NCBI GenBank assembly: GCA_027068615.1
Contig: JAMOQV010000265.1
Coordinates: 1-12,943 of the forward strand
DNA length: 12,943 nt
DNA from: Helicobacteraceae bacterium
GTDB taxonomy: Bacteria > Campylobacterota > Campylobacteria > Campylobacterales > Sulfurimonadaceae
Direction: 5' to 3'
Positions within the stretch are counted from its first letter, which is position 1, and each line of letters starts with the position of its first letter. The notes under the pieces are model-generated. The model saw only the letters and a program-made list of their open reading frames with translations, made no database searches and was not told the origin of the DNA. The position numbers were made by a program, and so were the translations under genes. This document shows, one piece after another, positions 1-8,164 of the stretch.

Positions 1-95
1 GTAAAATACCTATAATTCTTATAGAAGCACAAGTTGGTGAATACACTGGAGAAGATGATATTGTAAGGATAGAAGACGATTTTCACAGACACTAA
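1..95 (+). CDS. C-terminal end of an unrecognised plus-strand gene (partial)
   Basis: The frame starting at base 3 is open from the left edge to a TAA at 93-95. It gives about 30 residues, beginning KIPIILIEAQVGEYTG and ending in an acidic and histidine-containing tail (EDDFHRH). The composition looks coding rather than random, and the stop falls at the start of an inverted repeat shared with the convergent gene on the other strand, which fits a true 3' end. I do not recognise the family from this short tail. It runs opposite to every other gene in the window and is probably not part of the pilus operon. Confidence 0.6.
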   Translation, partial: KIPIILIEAQVGEYTGEDDIVRIEDDFHRH

Positions 96-118
96 AAGCT
101 TCATTAAGAAGCTTTTAG
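92..118. terminator. Candidate bidirectional terminator between convergent genes
   Basis: A perfect 10-base inverted repeat (CTAAAAGCTT at 92-101, AAGCTTTTAG at 109-118) encloses a 7-base loop. Each arm has an A tract on its outer 5' side and a T tract on its outer 3' side, as expected for a terminator working in both directions. The stem is poor in G and C, so the hairpin is weak. It contains the stop codons of both convergent genes (TAA 93-95 on plus, TAA 104-106 on minus), so the last codons of each gene are part of the hairpin. Confidence 0.5.
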
Positions 119-1210
119 CAATATATTTGTTATCTCAGCATTAACACCTAGCCTAACTGGTGGACCAGAAAATCCTACACCTTTACTTACATATACTTGA
201 ACTTTATCTGTATAATTATGAAGTCCACTAACATAGATCTGTTGCTTTCTTAGTAAGTATTTTAATGGTAATATTTGACCACCATGTGTATGTCCACTTA
301 AAACTAAATCAACTCTATCTTTAACCTCTCGAACAAATCTAGGTTGATGAGCTAGTAGTACACTAGGATAACCTTTTTTAATACCTATCAATGCTTTATT
401 CAAACTTGGTCTAAATATATCAAGTATATAACCATTAATATCATATACTCCAACAAGATTAAAACCTTTACCTTTTTCTCCAACATATATATTTTGATTT
501 TCAAGAACTGTTATGCCTAAAGATTTTAAACTATCCATAATAACTCTCATATCATATATGTATTCCCTATTACCAACAACATAGTATATACCAAACTTAG
601 ATTTTAATTTTTTTAATTTGGATAGTGCTGGTTTAGCCTTTTTTAATTCGATATCAACCAAATCACCTGTAATAACAATGATATCTGGTTCTAACTCATT
701 AACTTTTTTTACAATAGAATCCATAAAATATTCATTTATAAAAACACCTATATGAATATCACTTAATTGAACAACTTTATAATCTCTTTTTAAATTATTG
801 ATTTTTATATCTACATTTTCAATCTCAACATTTAGTACATTATATACACTTTTTAAGGCTAAAAAAGATGTTACAAAAGGGACAGATATGTCTAATGTTT
901 TTTTAAAACTCTTTCTTCTTTTACTTGAAAATTTTGAATTAGCTAAAATAAATAATGAAAAGTCATACATAATAGTAACACACAATAGTATAAAAAAGAC
1001 ACCAAGAGAGATAGATATAATAAAATCAAACCAACTCTCAAAATTGACACTGTATCTACCTAGTTTATACAATACAACACTGATTAAATTATAAAATAAA
1101 AATATTTTTATATACAATCTTGTTCTATCACTTATATCAACTTTATTGACAAGTTTTTTTACAATATACATATGAGTAGTTGCAAAAATTATAAAATAAA
1201 TAAAAAACAT
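104..1210 (-). CDS. Membrane-anchored metallophosphoesterase (YkuE/YaeI-like), GNH motif altered
   Basis: 368 residues. About four hydrophobic segments lie at residues 1-18, 31-50, 60-88 and 108-126, followed by a calcineurin-like metallophosphoesterase domain from about residue 140. Metal-site motifs are visible: DxH (D151, H153), GD (D183), GN (N214), AHQP (H288) and SGHTHGG (H307, H309). The usual GNH[ED] reads GNRE, with Arg encoded by AGG at position 215. A very basic loop at 91-104 (KFSSKRRKSFKK) between segments three and four suggests that loop is cytoplasmic and the catalytic domain periplasmic; this is inference. The gene starts 9 bases after the mshG stop with no clear Shine-Dalgarno sequence, so it probably shares the pilus transcript and is coupled to mshG. 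Relatives include membrane-linked phosphodiesterases of poorly known substrate. A role in pilus function is unproven. Confidence 0.85.
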   Translation of the reverse strand: MFFIYFIIFATTHMYIVKKLVNKVDISDRTRLYIKIFLFYNLISVVLYKLGRYSVNFESWFDFIISISLGVFFILLCVTIMYDFSLFILANSKFSSKRRKSFKKTLDISVPFVTSFLALKSVYNVLNVEIENVDIKINNLKRDYKVVQLSDIHIGVFINEYFMDSIVKKVNELEPDIIVITGDLVDIELKKAKPALSKLKKLKSKFGIYYVVGNREYIYDMRVIMDSLKSLGITVLENQNIYVGEKGKGFNLVGVYDINGYILDIFRPSLNKALIGIKKGYPSVLLAHQPRFVREVKDRVDLVLSGHTHGGQILPLKYLLRKQQIYVSGLHNYTDKVQVYVSKGVGFSGPPVRLGVNAEITNILLKAS

Positions 1211-1219
1211 TTTTATATT

Positions 1220-2458
1220 TTACATCATAGAATCAGCCATAGACCACATAGGTAAAAAGATACCAAGAGCTAAAACAAGCACAAAGCCAGCAATAGCACC
1301 AATTAAAACAGGCTCTATCATTGTCGATACATTATCGATTATATCATCATACTTTTTTGCATAATATATAGTTATTTTATCTAACATTTTATTTAAACCA
1401 CCAGAGTCTTCCCCTGCTTTTAACATTTGTAAAATCATACTATTGAACATACCTGATTCTAAAAATCCTATATATAAAGATTTACCATCTTCAATAGCTC
1501 CTCTGATTTTTTCAAATTGTTGCTTCATATATCTGTTATCAACTATATCTATAGCAGCTCTTAATGAATCTATAATCGGAATACCAGCTTTTACCAAAAT
1601 ATTAAAAATATATATAAAACGACCAAGCATTGCATATTTTGTAACAACACCAACAATATAAACTCTTAACATATACTGATCTGTTTTTAAAGCTATAGAT
1701 TCATGGCTATTATACATTTTATTAAATACTACCATCAACATAACAGCACTTATAACTACATAAACACCATAATTAGTTATAGCTTGTTCTATCCAAATCA
1801 ATATTTTTGTAGGTAGAGGTAATTCTGTTCCCATCTGATTAAACATAGAAGCAAATTGGGGAACAACAAATGTTATAACAACACTAAAGGCTATTGCCAT
1901 AGCACCGATTGTCATAAGTGGATATCTTGTTGCTTTTTTCAATTTAATACGGTTATCATGTATATTTTGTAGTATATCTGCAAGTTTTGCTATAGATTCA
2001 GCCAAAGTACCTGTTTGTTCACCAAGGTCTATCATAGATACAGATAAATTACCTAACTGAATAGCATATACTCTAAATGATTCACTTAAACCACGACCCT
2101 CTTCTACATCTTGATATATATTTGTCAATATTGCATTTAGCATCTTATCTTCTGTAGATTTTATAGCTTCGCTTAAACATATATTTATAGGCATACCAGC
2201 ATCTAGCATAATTGCTAGTTGATTTAGTACAGATATATAATTTTCTGTATTTACCCTTTTCTTCTTAATAGGACTTTTGATACTATCTTGTATTTTTTTT
2301 AATTTCAAACTTAAAGGTTCTTTTACCTCTTTTATCTTTACAAGAATACCAATCTGTCTATTTTGAAATGACTTCATAGCATCTATTTTTGAAGAAGCAC
2401 TTATAACAATTATACTTTTTTTTCTTCCATGCCTATAAAGAATTTCAAAAAATTTCAT
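1220..2458 (-). CDS. mshG: MshG/PilC/GspF-type inner-membrane platform protein
   Basis: 412 residues, the usual length for the PilC/GspF family. In type IVa pilus and type II secretion machines this polytopic protein sits in the inner membrane and couples the cytoplasmic ATPase to pilin extraction. Two T2SF repeats are visible, about residues 75-198 and 278-402, each carrying the family signature (GEQTG at 146-150, GEDSGG at 349-354). Transmembrane segments lie near 180-200, 229-247 and 383-403, and a basic linker (KSPIKKKR) at 61-68 precedes the first repeat. The gene starts 13 bases after the mshE stop, matching the mshE-mshG order of Vibrio. It was chosen over pilC because of the surrounding msh gene set. 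No retraction ATPase gene is beside it. Confidence 0.9.
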   Translation of the reverse strand: MKFFEILYRHGRKKSIIVISASSKIDAMKSFQNRQIGILVKIKEVKEPLSLKLKKIQDSIKSPIKKKRVNTENYISVLNQLAIMLDAGMPINICLSEAIKSTEDKMLNAILTNIYQDVEEGRGLSESFRVYAIQLGNLSVSMIDLGEQTGTLAESIAKLADILQNIHDNRIKLKKATRYPLMTIGAMAIAFSVVITFVVPQFASMFNQMGTELPLPTKILIWIEQAITNYGVYVVISAVMLMVVFNKMYNSHESIALKTDQYMLRVYIVGVVTKYAMLGRFIYIFNILVKAGIPIIDSLRAAIDIVDNRYMKQQFEKIRGAIEDGKSLYIGFLESGMFNSMILQMLKAGEDSGGLNKMLDKITIYYAKKYDDIIDNVSTMIEPVLIGAIAGFVLVLALGIFLPMWSMADSMM

Positions 2459-2471
2459 CTCGTATAAACCA

Positions 2472-4142
2472 CTACTTTGTAACTCTCATAACTTCTTCTA
2501 ATGGTATTAGACCTTTTAATGCTTTTGAAACACCATCCATAACCATAGGTGTAAAAAACCCAGACTTTTCTGCAACCTTTGCTATCTCAAATTTATTTTT
2601 ATTTTGTGATATCATTTGAGAAATTTCGCTGTTTATCTTGAGTATCTCTACAATCATTACCCTACCCTTATAACCTGTCATATTACACTTGTTACAACCA
2701 ACTCCTTTGTAAAAAACAGCTTTTTTACTAAATTTTACAGGAATTTTTTCAAGTACCTTTGGGTGTGGGTGATACTTCTCTCTACAATGAACACAATTTT
2801 TTCTAACCAATCTTTGAGCAACTATCGCTAAAAGTGAGTCAGCTATAAGATATGGTTCTAACCCCATCTGAACCATCCTACTAATAGCACTAGGTGCATC
2901 ATTTGTATGTAGAGTTGAAAATACCAAGTGACCAGTAAGAGATGCTTGTGCAGCTGCATTTAGAGTTTCCATATCACGAATCTCCCCAACCATAATAACA
3001 TCAGGATCTTGCCTTAAAAATGATTTTAATGCTGAAAAAAATGTAAAACCAACTTTTTCATTTACCTGAACTTGTTGAACAAGTGGAAGTTGATATTCTA
3101 TAGGGTCTTCAACTGTCATAACTTTATTTTTTATACTTTTTATCTCGTTTAATGCTGCATAAAGTGTTGTTGTTTTACCACTACCTGTTGGACCAGTAAT
3201 CAAGATGATACCATAAGGAGATGTTATTATATCTTCAAAAACTTCAAGATTTTTATTTTCAAGTCCTAAATCACCAAGTTTTAAAAGAATTTTTTGTTGG
3301 TCAAGTATCCTCATAACTATAGACTCACCAAAGTAAGTTGGTGTAGTTGAGAGTCTAAAGTCGTAAACACCTTTACCTATCTTCATACTAAAACGACCAT
3401 CTTGTGCTTTTCTTTTTTCAGATATATCAAGATTACCTAAAATTTTTATACGAGATGCTATAGCATTATATATATCCAAATCAAAAACAAAAATCTCTTC
3501 TAAAATACCATCAATTCTACATCTAACAGATACATTTCTAGCATCTGGTTCAACATGAACATCACTTGCATTTCTATGAACAGCATCTTTGAGTATGAGA
3601 TTTATCAATCTCATAACAGCACTCTCTTCTTGATTTGAGCTTTTATAAGTATCGTCAGATATCTCCCGTTTTACCTCTTGAGCAATAGAAGCTGTACTTT
3701 GTATAATATGAATACGCTGAAATATCTGTCTTATATCTTCATCTAGTGCAAGATATAGTTTAATAGGCTTTGAGAGGTTTACATTTTCTAAAGCTTCAAG
3801 TGCATCATAAGCAAGTGGATTTGATGTTGCTACATGGATATACTCTTCACCCTCTTTTATAGGTATCGCTTCTGCATTTTTTAAGATATTGCTAGGGTAT
3901 CTGTTTATAAGTTTAAAATTCAATTCATGTGCATATATATCTATAAACTTTATTTTTAACTGAGCAGATAGCTCTTTGGCTATCTCTTTTTGAGTAGTGT
4001 AACCCTCTTGAATAAGAATTTCACCAAGTTTTTTAGTAAAGTTCGACTCTTTTTGAAGCTTAAGAGCATGCATTAAATTTTCTTCGGTAATAATACCTTT
4101 TTCTACAAGAATATCACCTAATCTGAGTTTTTGCTTTATCAT
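2472..4142 (-). CDS. mshE: MshE/PilB-type extension ATPase with c-di-GMP-binding N-domain
   Basis: 556 residues, typical of PilB/GspE/MshE assembly ATPases, which hydrolyse ATP in the cytoplasm to drive pilus extension. The N-terminus has two tandem copies of the MshEN pattern known to bind cyclic di-GMP in Vibrio MshE: RLGDILVEKG at 7-16 running to Q30, and KLGEILIQEG at 38-47 running to Q61. The motor domain has Walker A GPTGSGKT (317-324), an Asp box around VEDPIEY (344-350), Walker B with GEIRD (386-390), and a His box ending in STLHTND (409-415). A four-cysteine zinc site is complete: C450, C453, C483, C486. All catalytic motifs are intact. It follows the unknown exported gene by one base (TAAGATG). 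Extension is therefore likely to respond to c-di-GMP; that is inferred from the family. Confidence 0.95.
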   Translation of the reverse strand: MIKQKLRLGDILVEKGIITEENLMHALKLQKESNFTKKLGEILIQEGYTTQKEIAKELSAQLKIKFIDIYAHELNFKLINRYPSNILKNAEAIPIKEGEEYIHVATSNPLAYDALEALENVNLSKPIKLYLALDEDIRQIFQRIHIIQSTASIAQEVKREISDDTYKSSNQEESAVMRLINLILKDAVHRNASDVHVEPDARNVSVRCRIDGILEEIFVFDLDIYNAIASRIKILGNLDISEKRKAQDGRFSMKIGKGVYDFRLSTTPTYFGESIVMRILDQQKILLKLGDLGLENKNLEVFEDIITSPYGIILITGPTGSGKTTTLYAALNEIKSIKNKVMTVEDPIEYQLPLVQQVQVNEKVGFTFFSALKSFLRQDPDVIMVGEIRDMETLNAAAQASLTGHLVFSTLHTNDAPSAISRMVQMGLEPYLIADSLLAIVAQRLVRKNCVHCREKYHPHPKVLEKIPVKFSKKAVFYKGVGCNKCNMTGYKGRVMIVEILKINSEISQMISQNKNKFEIAKVAEKSGFFTPMVMDGVSKALKGLIPLEEVMRVTK

Positions 4143-4143
4143 C

Positions 4144-4683
4144 TTAAAAAAACTTTCTTTTCTCTTTATGATTTGGAGTTATACTCTCTATAACAATTCT
4201 ACCCATATCTTTTTTATCTATATAAACTTTATATGTAATATCATCTTTTTTAAATGTTATAACTTTTGGATGTTTAGATAAAACTTTATATTTTCCATCT
4301 CTAATAGCTGTAAAGGTATAAGATAAGATATGATCAACAACAGGTAATGCTAATGTAGATATATCTGTATCATCATACATAAATTGATATATCAATTTTT
4401 TTTGTAACACTACAGATGCAAAAGCTGAAGCGTCTGCTCTTGTTTCTTTTGTTTTTCTAAGTCTATGCTGAACCATAGACAAAGCATATATATAATCTGC
4501 TTTTAAACAAGACTGAGCAATAAGCGACAATAATTTCTCATCTTTTTCTTGAGCATATATTATCTGTTTTCCAACTCTACAAGCTTTAGGATAATTTTCA
4601 TCATTTAGATATTTTAAAAAACGATTATATTTATCTGCTTGAACAACAGACATCAGAAGTAGTAAAATAGCAATATATTTCAT
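4144..4683 (-). CDS. Exported protein of unknown function between mshN and mshE
   Basis: 179 residues; I do not recognise the family. A clear signal peptide (MKYIAILLLLMSVVQA, cleavage after about residue 16) predicts export to the periplasm. The first mature half looks alpha-helical, like a short TPR- or Sel1-type repeat: paired helices around 20-75 with Cys at 35 and 59 that could form a disulfide. The C-terminal part (130-175) alternates charged and hydrophobic residues as in beta-strands. The start is well supported: AAAAGGGG lies 7 bases before the ATG. It begins 3 bases after the mshN stop and ends 1 base before mshE, so it belongs to the operon. I know of no counterpart at this position in Vibrio. 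A periplasmic role in the alignment complex is a guess from location only. Confidence 0.85.
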   Translation of the reverse strand: MKYIAILLLLMSVVQADKYNRFLKYLNDENYPKACRVGKQIIYAQEKDEKLLSLIAQSCLKADYIYALSMVQHRLRKTKETRADASAFASVVLQKKLIYQFMYDDTDISTLALPVVDHILSYTFTAIRDGKYKVLSKHPKVITFKKDDITYKVYIDKKDMGRIVIESITPNHKEKRKFF

Positions 4684-4686
4684 ATA

Positions 4687-5493
4687 TTAACCCCTTTTTA
4701 TCCAAGATACCAATAACTCTTTTGCCTTTTGAGAATTTGAATTATTGATATAAATTTTTAGTATAGCTTTTGCTCTTTTTTTATGACCTAAAGCATATTC
4801 ACTTTTAGCATAAACCAACCAAGCTTCTTCCTCTCGTGGTTCTATACTATTTGCTTTTTTACTCCAAATAACAGCTTTTTTATAATCTTTTTGTTTATAA
4901 AAAAGTTTAGCTATCTTTAAAGCGATTGAATATGTTTTCTCTTCATTATATATCTTAATCATTTTCTCAGTAGAGTCAAGATTTTTTAAAACTATAGAAA
5001 AAGAGTTGTTTTTAGGTTCAATTTTTTTATTTAAATTAATCTTAGGTGTTATATCTCTTTTTATCTCTTTTTTTACAACATTAGATACTGATTTTACATG
5101 AGATATTGGCTGTTTATGGATGATATTGTCTTTTTTTCTATCTAGTAAATTATAACTATACATATGTAAGTTGTATTCGACATCTTTATATTTAGTCTTC
5201 TTTTTATTTTCTTTTTTAACTTGAACTATAGGTTCTTCTTTTTTTAATGGTTTAACCTCTTTAGTTTCAATTTTTTTATCTTGAAATATATCCACATCAT
5301 CTTCTACAACTAATGTTTTTTCTTTAACTTTTTTATGTTCGATTTTTTCCACTTGTTTATTGTCTGAAAAAAGATAAAATATAATCCCAACAATACCTGC
5401 TAAAAATACTAAAACAGGAACTGCAATCCTTAGCATCTTTTTCATATGATACTTTTTACACTTAGATTCTAAAACCTCAAAACTATTATGCAT
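4687..5493 (-). CDS. mshN: MshN-like TPR protein of the pilus alignment complex
   Basis: 268 residues from the ATG at 5493. A short basic cytoplasmic N-terminus (1-20, KCKKYHMKKM) precedes one transmembrane helix (about 21-42). A long Lys/Glu-rich disordered stretch (about 45-165) follows, then a C-terminal helical region with TPR-like repeats (about 185-265, including a YKQKDYKKAV helix pair). This layout, and its place between mshM and mshE, match MshN, a periplasmic TPR partner of the secretin and assembly apparatus. A TTG codon lies just before the ATG in the same frame, but the ATG has AGGG at 5501-5504 with a 7-base spacer and is preferred. It overlaps the end of mshM. Sequence conservation outside the TPR part is low, so the name rests on layout and context. 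Confidence 0.75.
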   Translation of the reverse strand: MHNSFEVLESKCKKYHMKKMLRIAVPVLVFLAGIVGIIFYLFSDNKQVEKIEHKKVKEKTLVVEDDVDIFQDKKIETKEVKPLKKEEPIVQVKKENKKKTKYKDVEYNLHMYSYNLLDRKKDNIIHKQPISHVKSVSNVVKKEIKRDITPKINLNKKIEPKNNSFSIVLKNLDSTEKMIKIYNEEKTYSIALKIAKLFYKQKDYKKAVIWSKKANSIEPREEEAWLVYAKSEYALGHKKRAKAILKIYINNSNSQKAKELLVSWIKRG

Positions 5494-6280
5494 CAATTAT
5501 CCCTAAATCAATAGCTGCCATAGTTATAACACACCTATTTGGAGTTGTATAACCAATCTTTGAATTTACACTCGCATAATCCATAATTGAAAATATATGC
5601 TTTAACATCTGCTTCATTTGTCTAAAATTACCATCTGCAAACACATCTATCTGTCTAACCTCTTTCATAGAAAAATACTCAACATACTCTCCCAAAGAAC
5701 TTCTAAAAAGTTGCCCTTGTATATAGTTTAGTATCTCATTCATAGTTAATTTTTCAAGTGTCAATACAAGGTGTGTTCTAGAAGCAAAATGTTGTAGATT
5801 TAATATCTCATGCCCCTCATCCTTATGCATAGAAATTATAAAGTAAAAATACCCAGTATCTGATAATATCCTTATAAATTCTAATACTTTTTCTGATATT
5901 AATTGAGCTTCATCAACTATAATTATATTATCTTCTTGAGAATAAACTCTAATAGCTAAATCTTTTAATTCACTTAATGATAAGTTCTTATCAACTGATT
6001 GATTTTTTAGTAAAAAATACAAAAATGATTCTGGAGTTGAAAATGGTTCAGAAGAAAAAAGTACTCTTTTTTTTAAAATATAATTTTCTTTTATTATGTT
6101 TAACATATATGTTTTACCAACACCTGGCTCTCCAAGTAAAAATATCAATGGTGTTTTATTTTCATCTATAGTTCTAATAAGATTACTTTTTATAGTTGAA
6201 GCACTAACACTTTCAAAGTATTCACTTAAATCAAAAGTGTTGTTAAATATATCCGAAGCTTGTTTTAAACTACTAGTCAT
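5486..6280 (-). CDS. mshM: MshM-like AAA ATPase (ExeA/GspA family)
   Basis: 264 residues from the ATG at 6280. A P-loop ATPase of the ExeA/MshM type: Walker A GEPGVGKT (about 50-57 from this start), Walker B IIIVDEAQ (about 119-126), and an SR pair near 167-168 in FASRTH that could provide the arginine finger. The C-terminal third resembles the helical lid domain. ExeA-type proteins help the secretin insert or assemble through the cell wall. Unlike ExeA, no transmembrane helix or peptidoglycan-binding domain follows the ATPase, as in MshM. Two earlier in-frame starts exist (ATG at 6286, GTG at 6292). I prefer 6280 because GTGAG lies 7 bases upstream and the overlap with the mshL stop is then shortest. 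It follows mshL directly, as in Vibrio. Confidence 0.85.
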   Translation of the reverse strand: MTSSLKQASDIFNNTFDLSEYFESVSASTIKSNLIRTIDENKTPLIFLLGEPGVGKTYMLNIIKENYILKKRVLFSSEPFSTPESFLYFLLKNQSVDKNLSLSELKDLAIRVYSQEDNIIIVDEAQLISEKVLEFIRILSDTGYFYFIISMHKDEGHEILNLQHFASRTHLVLTLEKLTMNEILNYIQGQLFRSSLGEYVEYFSMKEVRQIDVFADGNFRQMKQMLKHIFSIMDYASVNSKIGYTTPNRCVITMAAIDLGIIDA

Positions 6281-7760
6281 CTTCATACTCACTCATAGAA
6301 GCTTCTATACTATCTATAGAAGGGAATTTATTATAGTCTATTATTGTAGGGGTTATCACTATAATTAACTCTTTTTTTACAATCTCTTTAGATTCATGTT
6401 TAAATGCATAACCAAGTATAGGGATATCACCTAAACCAGCCACTTTTGTAGTTTTAACATCATTAGAGTAAGAAACCAAACCACCAATAACAACTCTTGA
6501 ACGATTTTTAGCTTTAACTATAGATGAAAGTTGTTTTATCCTAATATCTGGAGCAGACCTTGTACTTACAGAAGATGTAGTAGTATTATTTAAAACATCT
6601 AAATCATCAATTCTTTCACTTATAACTGGATTTATTCTTAATATAATATATCCAGCCTCTGTAATTTCTGGAACTATATTTAGAGTTAAACCTATAAATG
6701 TTGAACCACTACCATAAGTGTTATTTGTTATAGAACCCGTTGTATCATTATTTGTAACACTACTAACTAAATACTCGTAATTTCTTTGATCACCTACATT
6801 TATAACTGCTGGTTGATTATTTAAAGTCATAATTTTAGGAGTAGAGAGTACATTTACATCACCATAACTATCAAGAAAATTAATTAATCCACTCATAGAA
6901 AAGTTATAAGCTATACTAGCATCACTAGAACCACCATTGTTACTTACACTATTTACCAAAGTTGCCCAAGAGTTTGTATTTGCTTCCCCATTTATAGCAA
7001 GATCAAATTTAGACCAATCAATACCTTTATTTTTTGTATCTGTATAGGTAACTTCAACAAGTTTAACTTCAAGTGTAACTTGTTTATGCATCCTGTCTTT
7101 TATCTTTTTTAGATACTTATCTATCCTTTGTATCTGATTATGAGTACCTGTTATAGTGATAATACCTGCATCTTTATTTATAATAGATTTACTCTCAACA
7201 GAGTAGTCACCATCACGATAAAGTATATCATCTATCTCTTTACTTAAGTTATTCCAAAACTTAAATTCAGAACTTGAAACAACTGTTGTTGAATCATAAT
7301 TATCAGAACTTGTACTACCAGAATCAGATGTTGAAGTAGATGATTCTGATGTGGAACTAGATGTACCCACATTAATATTTTTAGTAGAAGTGGTTGTATT
7401 TTGACTTAAATTTACATAATCAACAACAAATGATTTTGTCTCAAGATACGATATCGTCAAAACATTTTTATCATCATCATATTTATAAAAAATATTATTT
7501 TGTGTAAATAAAAAATCAAACATATCTTTTAATGTATAATTTTCTATATGCACTAGATAAAGAATCTTATCAAGTTGTTCTTTTACACTATCATCTTGAA
7601 TCTTTACTGAAAATCTACACTCAGATGCCATATTTTCAACTATATCTATAATCTTTACTTTTGAACTTTTACTTGGTATATCAAATGCGAATAAAGTATC
7701 TTTACAGTTACTTGCAAATAATGAAGTAAAAAATAAAAAACTAACTAATACAAATTTCAT
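6273..7760 (-). CDS. mshL: MshL/PilQ-type outer-membrane secretin
   Basis: 495 residues. This forms the outer-membrane gated channel for the pilus. A signal peptide ends near residue 17. An N-terminal STN/N0-like domain (about 30-110) is followed by a Ser/Thr-rich linker (about 118-164), then a secretin N-type domain (about 165-235) and the conserved secretin barrel. The barrel carries NVLSTPKIMTLNNQPA (303-318), GLTLNIVPEI (357-366), and the family signature VAGLGDIPILGYAFK (440-454) with KKELIIVITPTII (462-474). Cys19 and Cys48 may pair. Cys19 is not in a convincing lipobox (LFASNC), so it is probably not a lipoprotein. The start overlaps the mshK stop (ATGA), with AAAGAG 8 bases upstream. 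The family call is secure; MshL rather than PilQ rests on length, absence of AMIN domains and the msh context. Confidence 0.93.
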   Translation of the reverse strand: MKFVLVSFLFFTSLFASNCKDTLFAFDIPSKSSKVKIIDIVENMASECRFSVKIQDDSVKEQLDKILYLVHIENYTLKDMFDFLFTQNNIFYKYDDDKNVLTISYLETKSFVVDYVNLSQNTTTSTKNINVGTSSSTSESSTSTSDSGSTSSDNYDSTTVVSSSEFKFWNNLSKEIDDILYRDGDYSVESKSIINKDAGIITITGTHNQIQRIDKYLKKIKDRMHKQVTLEVKLVEVTYTDTKNKGIDWSKFDLAINGEANTNSWATLVNSVSNNGGSSDASIAYNFSMSGLINFLDSYGDVNVLSTPKIMTLNNQPAVINVGDQRNYEYLVSSVTNNDTTGSITNNTYGSGSTFIGLTLNIVPEITEAGYIILRINPVISERIDDLDVLNNTTTSSVSTRSAPDIRIKQLSSIVKAKNRSRVVIGGLVSYSNDVKTTKVAGLGDIPILGYAFKHESKEIVKKELIIVITPTIIDYNKFPSIDSIEASMSEYEDD

Positions 7761-8164
7761 TTTTTTTGCTCTTTCATTGTTAAAATACTATTAACCATTT
7801 TTAATCTTAGTGTTATCTCTTTAGAATCTTTTACAAGAACAACACTATCACTTCCTATAAATTTGACTTTATAATCTCTTACTTTTTCTCCGCAATTATA
7901 CCATTTCCCATCTATAAAAGCTCTATTATTTAAAACAGTTTGTAAACTTATTGGCTCTACACTTGGTGTGATAGAGTTTATAGATTTACTTTTTGTATTT
8001 AGTATAGGTTTAGCATTTGAAAATGGATCATAAACTTTATATGGTATCGTCTGAGGTATCTTGTTTAATGTATTCATCTTTTCAATAGAACTTATAATAT
8101 TATCTATCTCAATAGAAAAAACATCTGATATAAAGAGAAATACTAAAAAAATTATTTTTATCAT
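7757..8164 (-). CDS. mshK: MshK-like small exported assembly protein
   Basis: 135 residues. An N-terminal signal peptide (MIKIIFLVFLFISDVFS, about residue 17) precedes a low-complexity region with a YDPF motif (45-48). The C-terminal domain contains FIDGKWYNCGE (83-93) followed by beta-strand-like stretches. That pattern, reading roughly as a buried-residue turn, then KVRDYKVKFIGSDSVVLV, resembles the small beta domain of the GspB/MshK/PilP group that docks on secretin N-domains. The gene sits directly before the secretin, as mshK does in Vibrio, and overlaps both neighbours by ATGA. GGAG lies 7 bases before the ATG. The single Cys91 lies in the docking-domain loop. Function is inferred from position and domain type. 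Confidence 0.75.
   Translation of the reverse strand: MIKIIFLVFLFISDVFSIEIDNIISSIEKMNTLNKIPQTIPYKVYDPFSNAKPILNTKSKSINSITPSVEPISLQTVLNNRAFIDGKWYNCGEKVRDYKVKFIGSDSVVLVKDSKEITLRLKMVNSILTMKEQKK

Noticed and set aside
798..1094. Plus-strand open frame of 98 codons inside the metallophosphoesterase gene
   Set aside because: It lies fully opposite a gene with clear domain motifs, shows no family features and looks like a chance frame in AT-rich sequence. The other plus-strand frames within the operon (for example 1443-1661, 2616-2831, 6096-6368, 8486-8755, 12470-12694) are rejected for the same reason.
7704..7706. Cys19 of the secretin as a lipoprotein cysteine
   Set aside because: The preceding residues (LFASN) do not match a lipobox, which needs Gly, Ala or Ser directly before Cys. 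An ordinary signal peptide with a disulfide-forming Cys is more likely.
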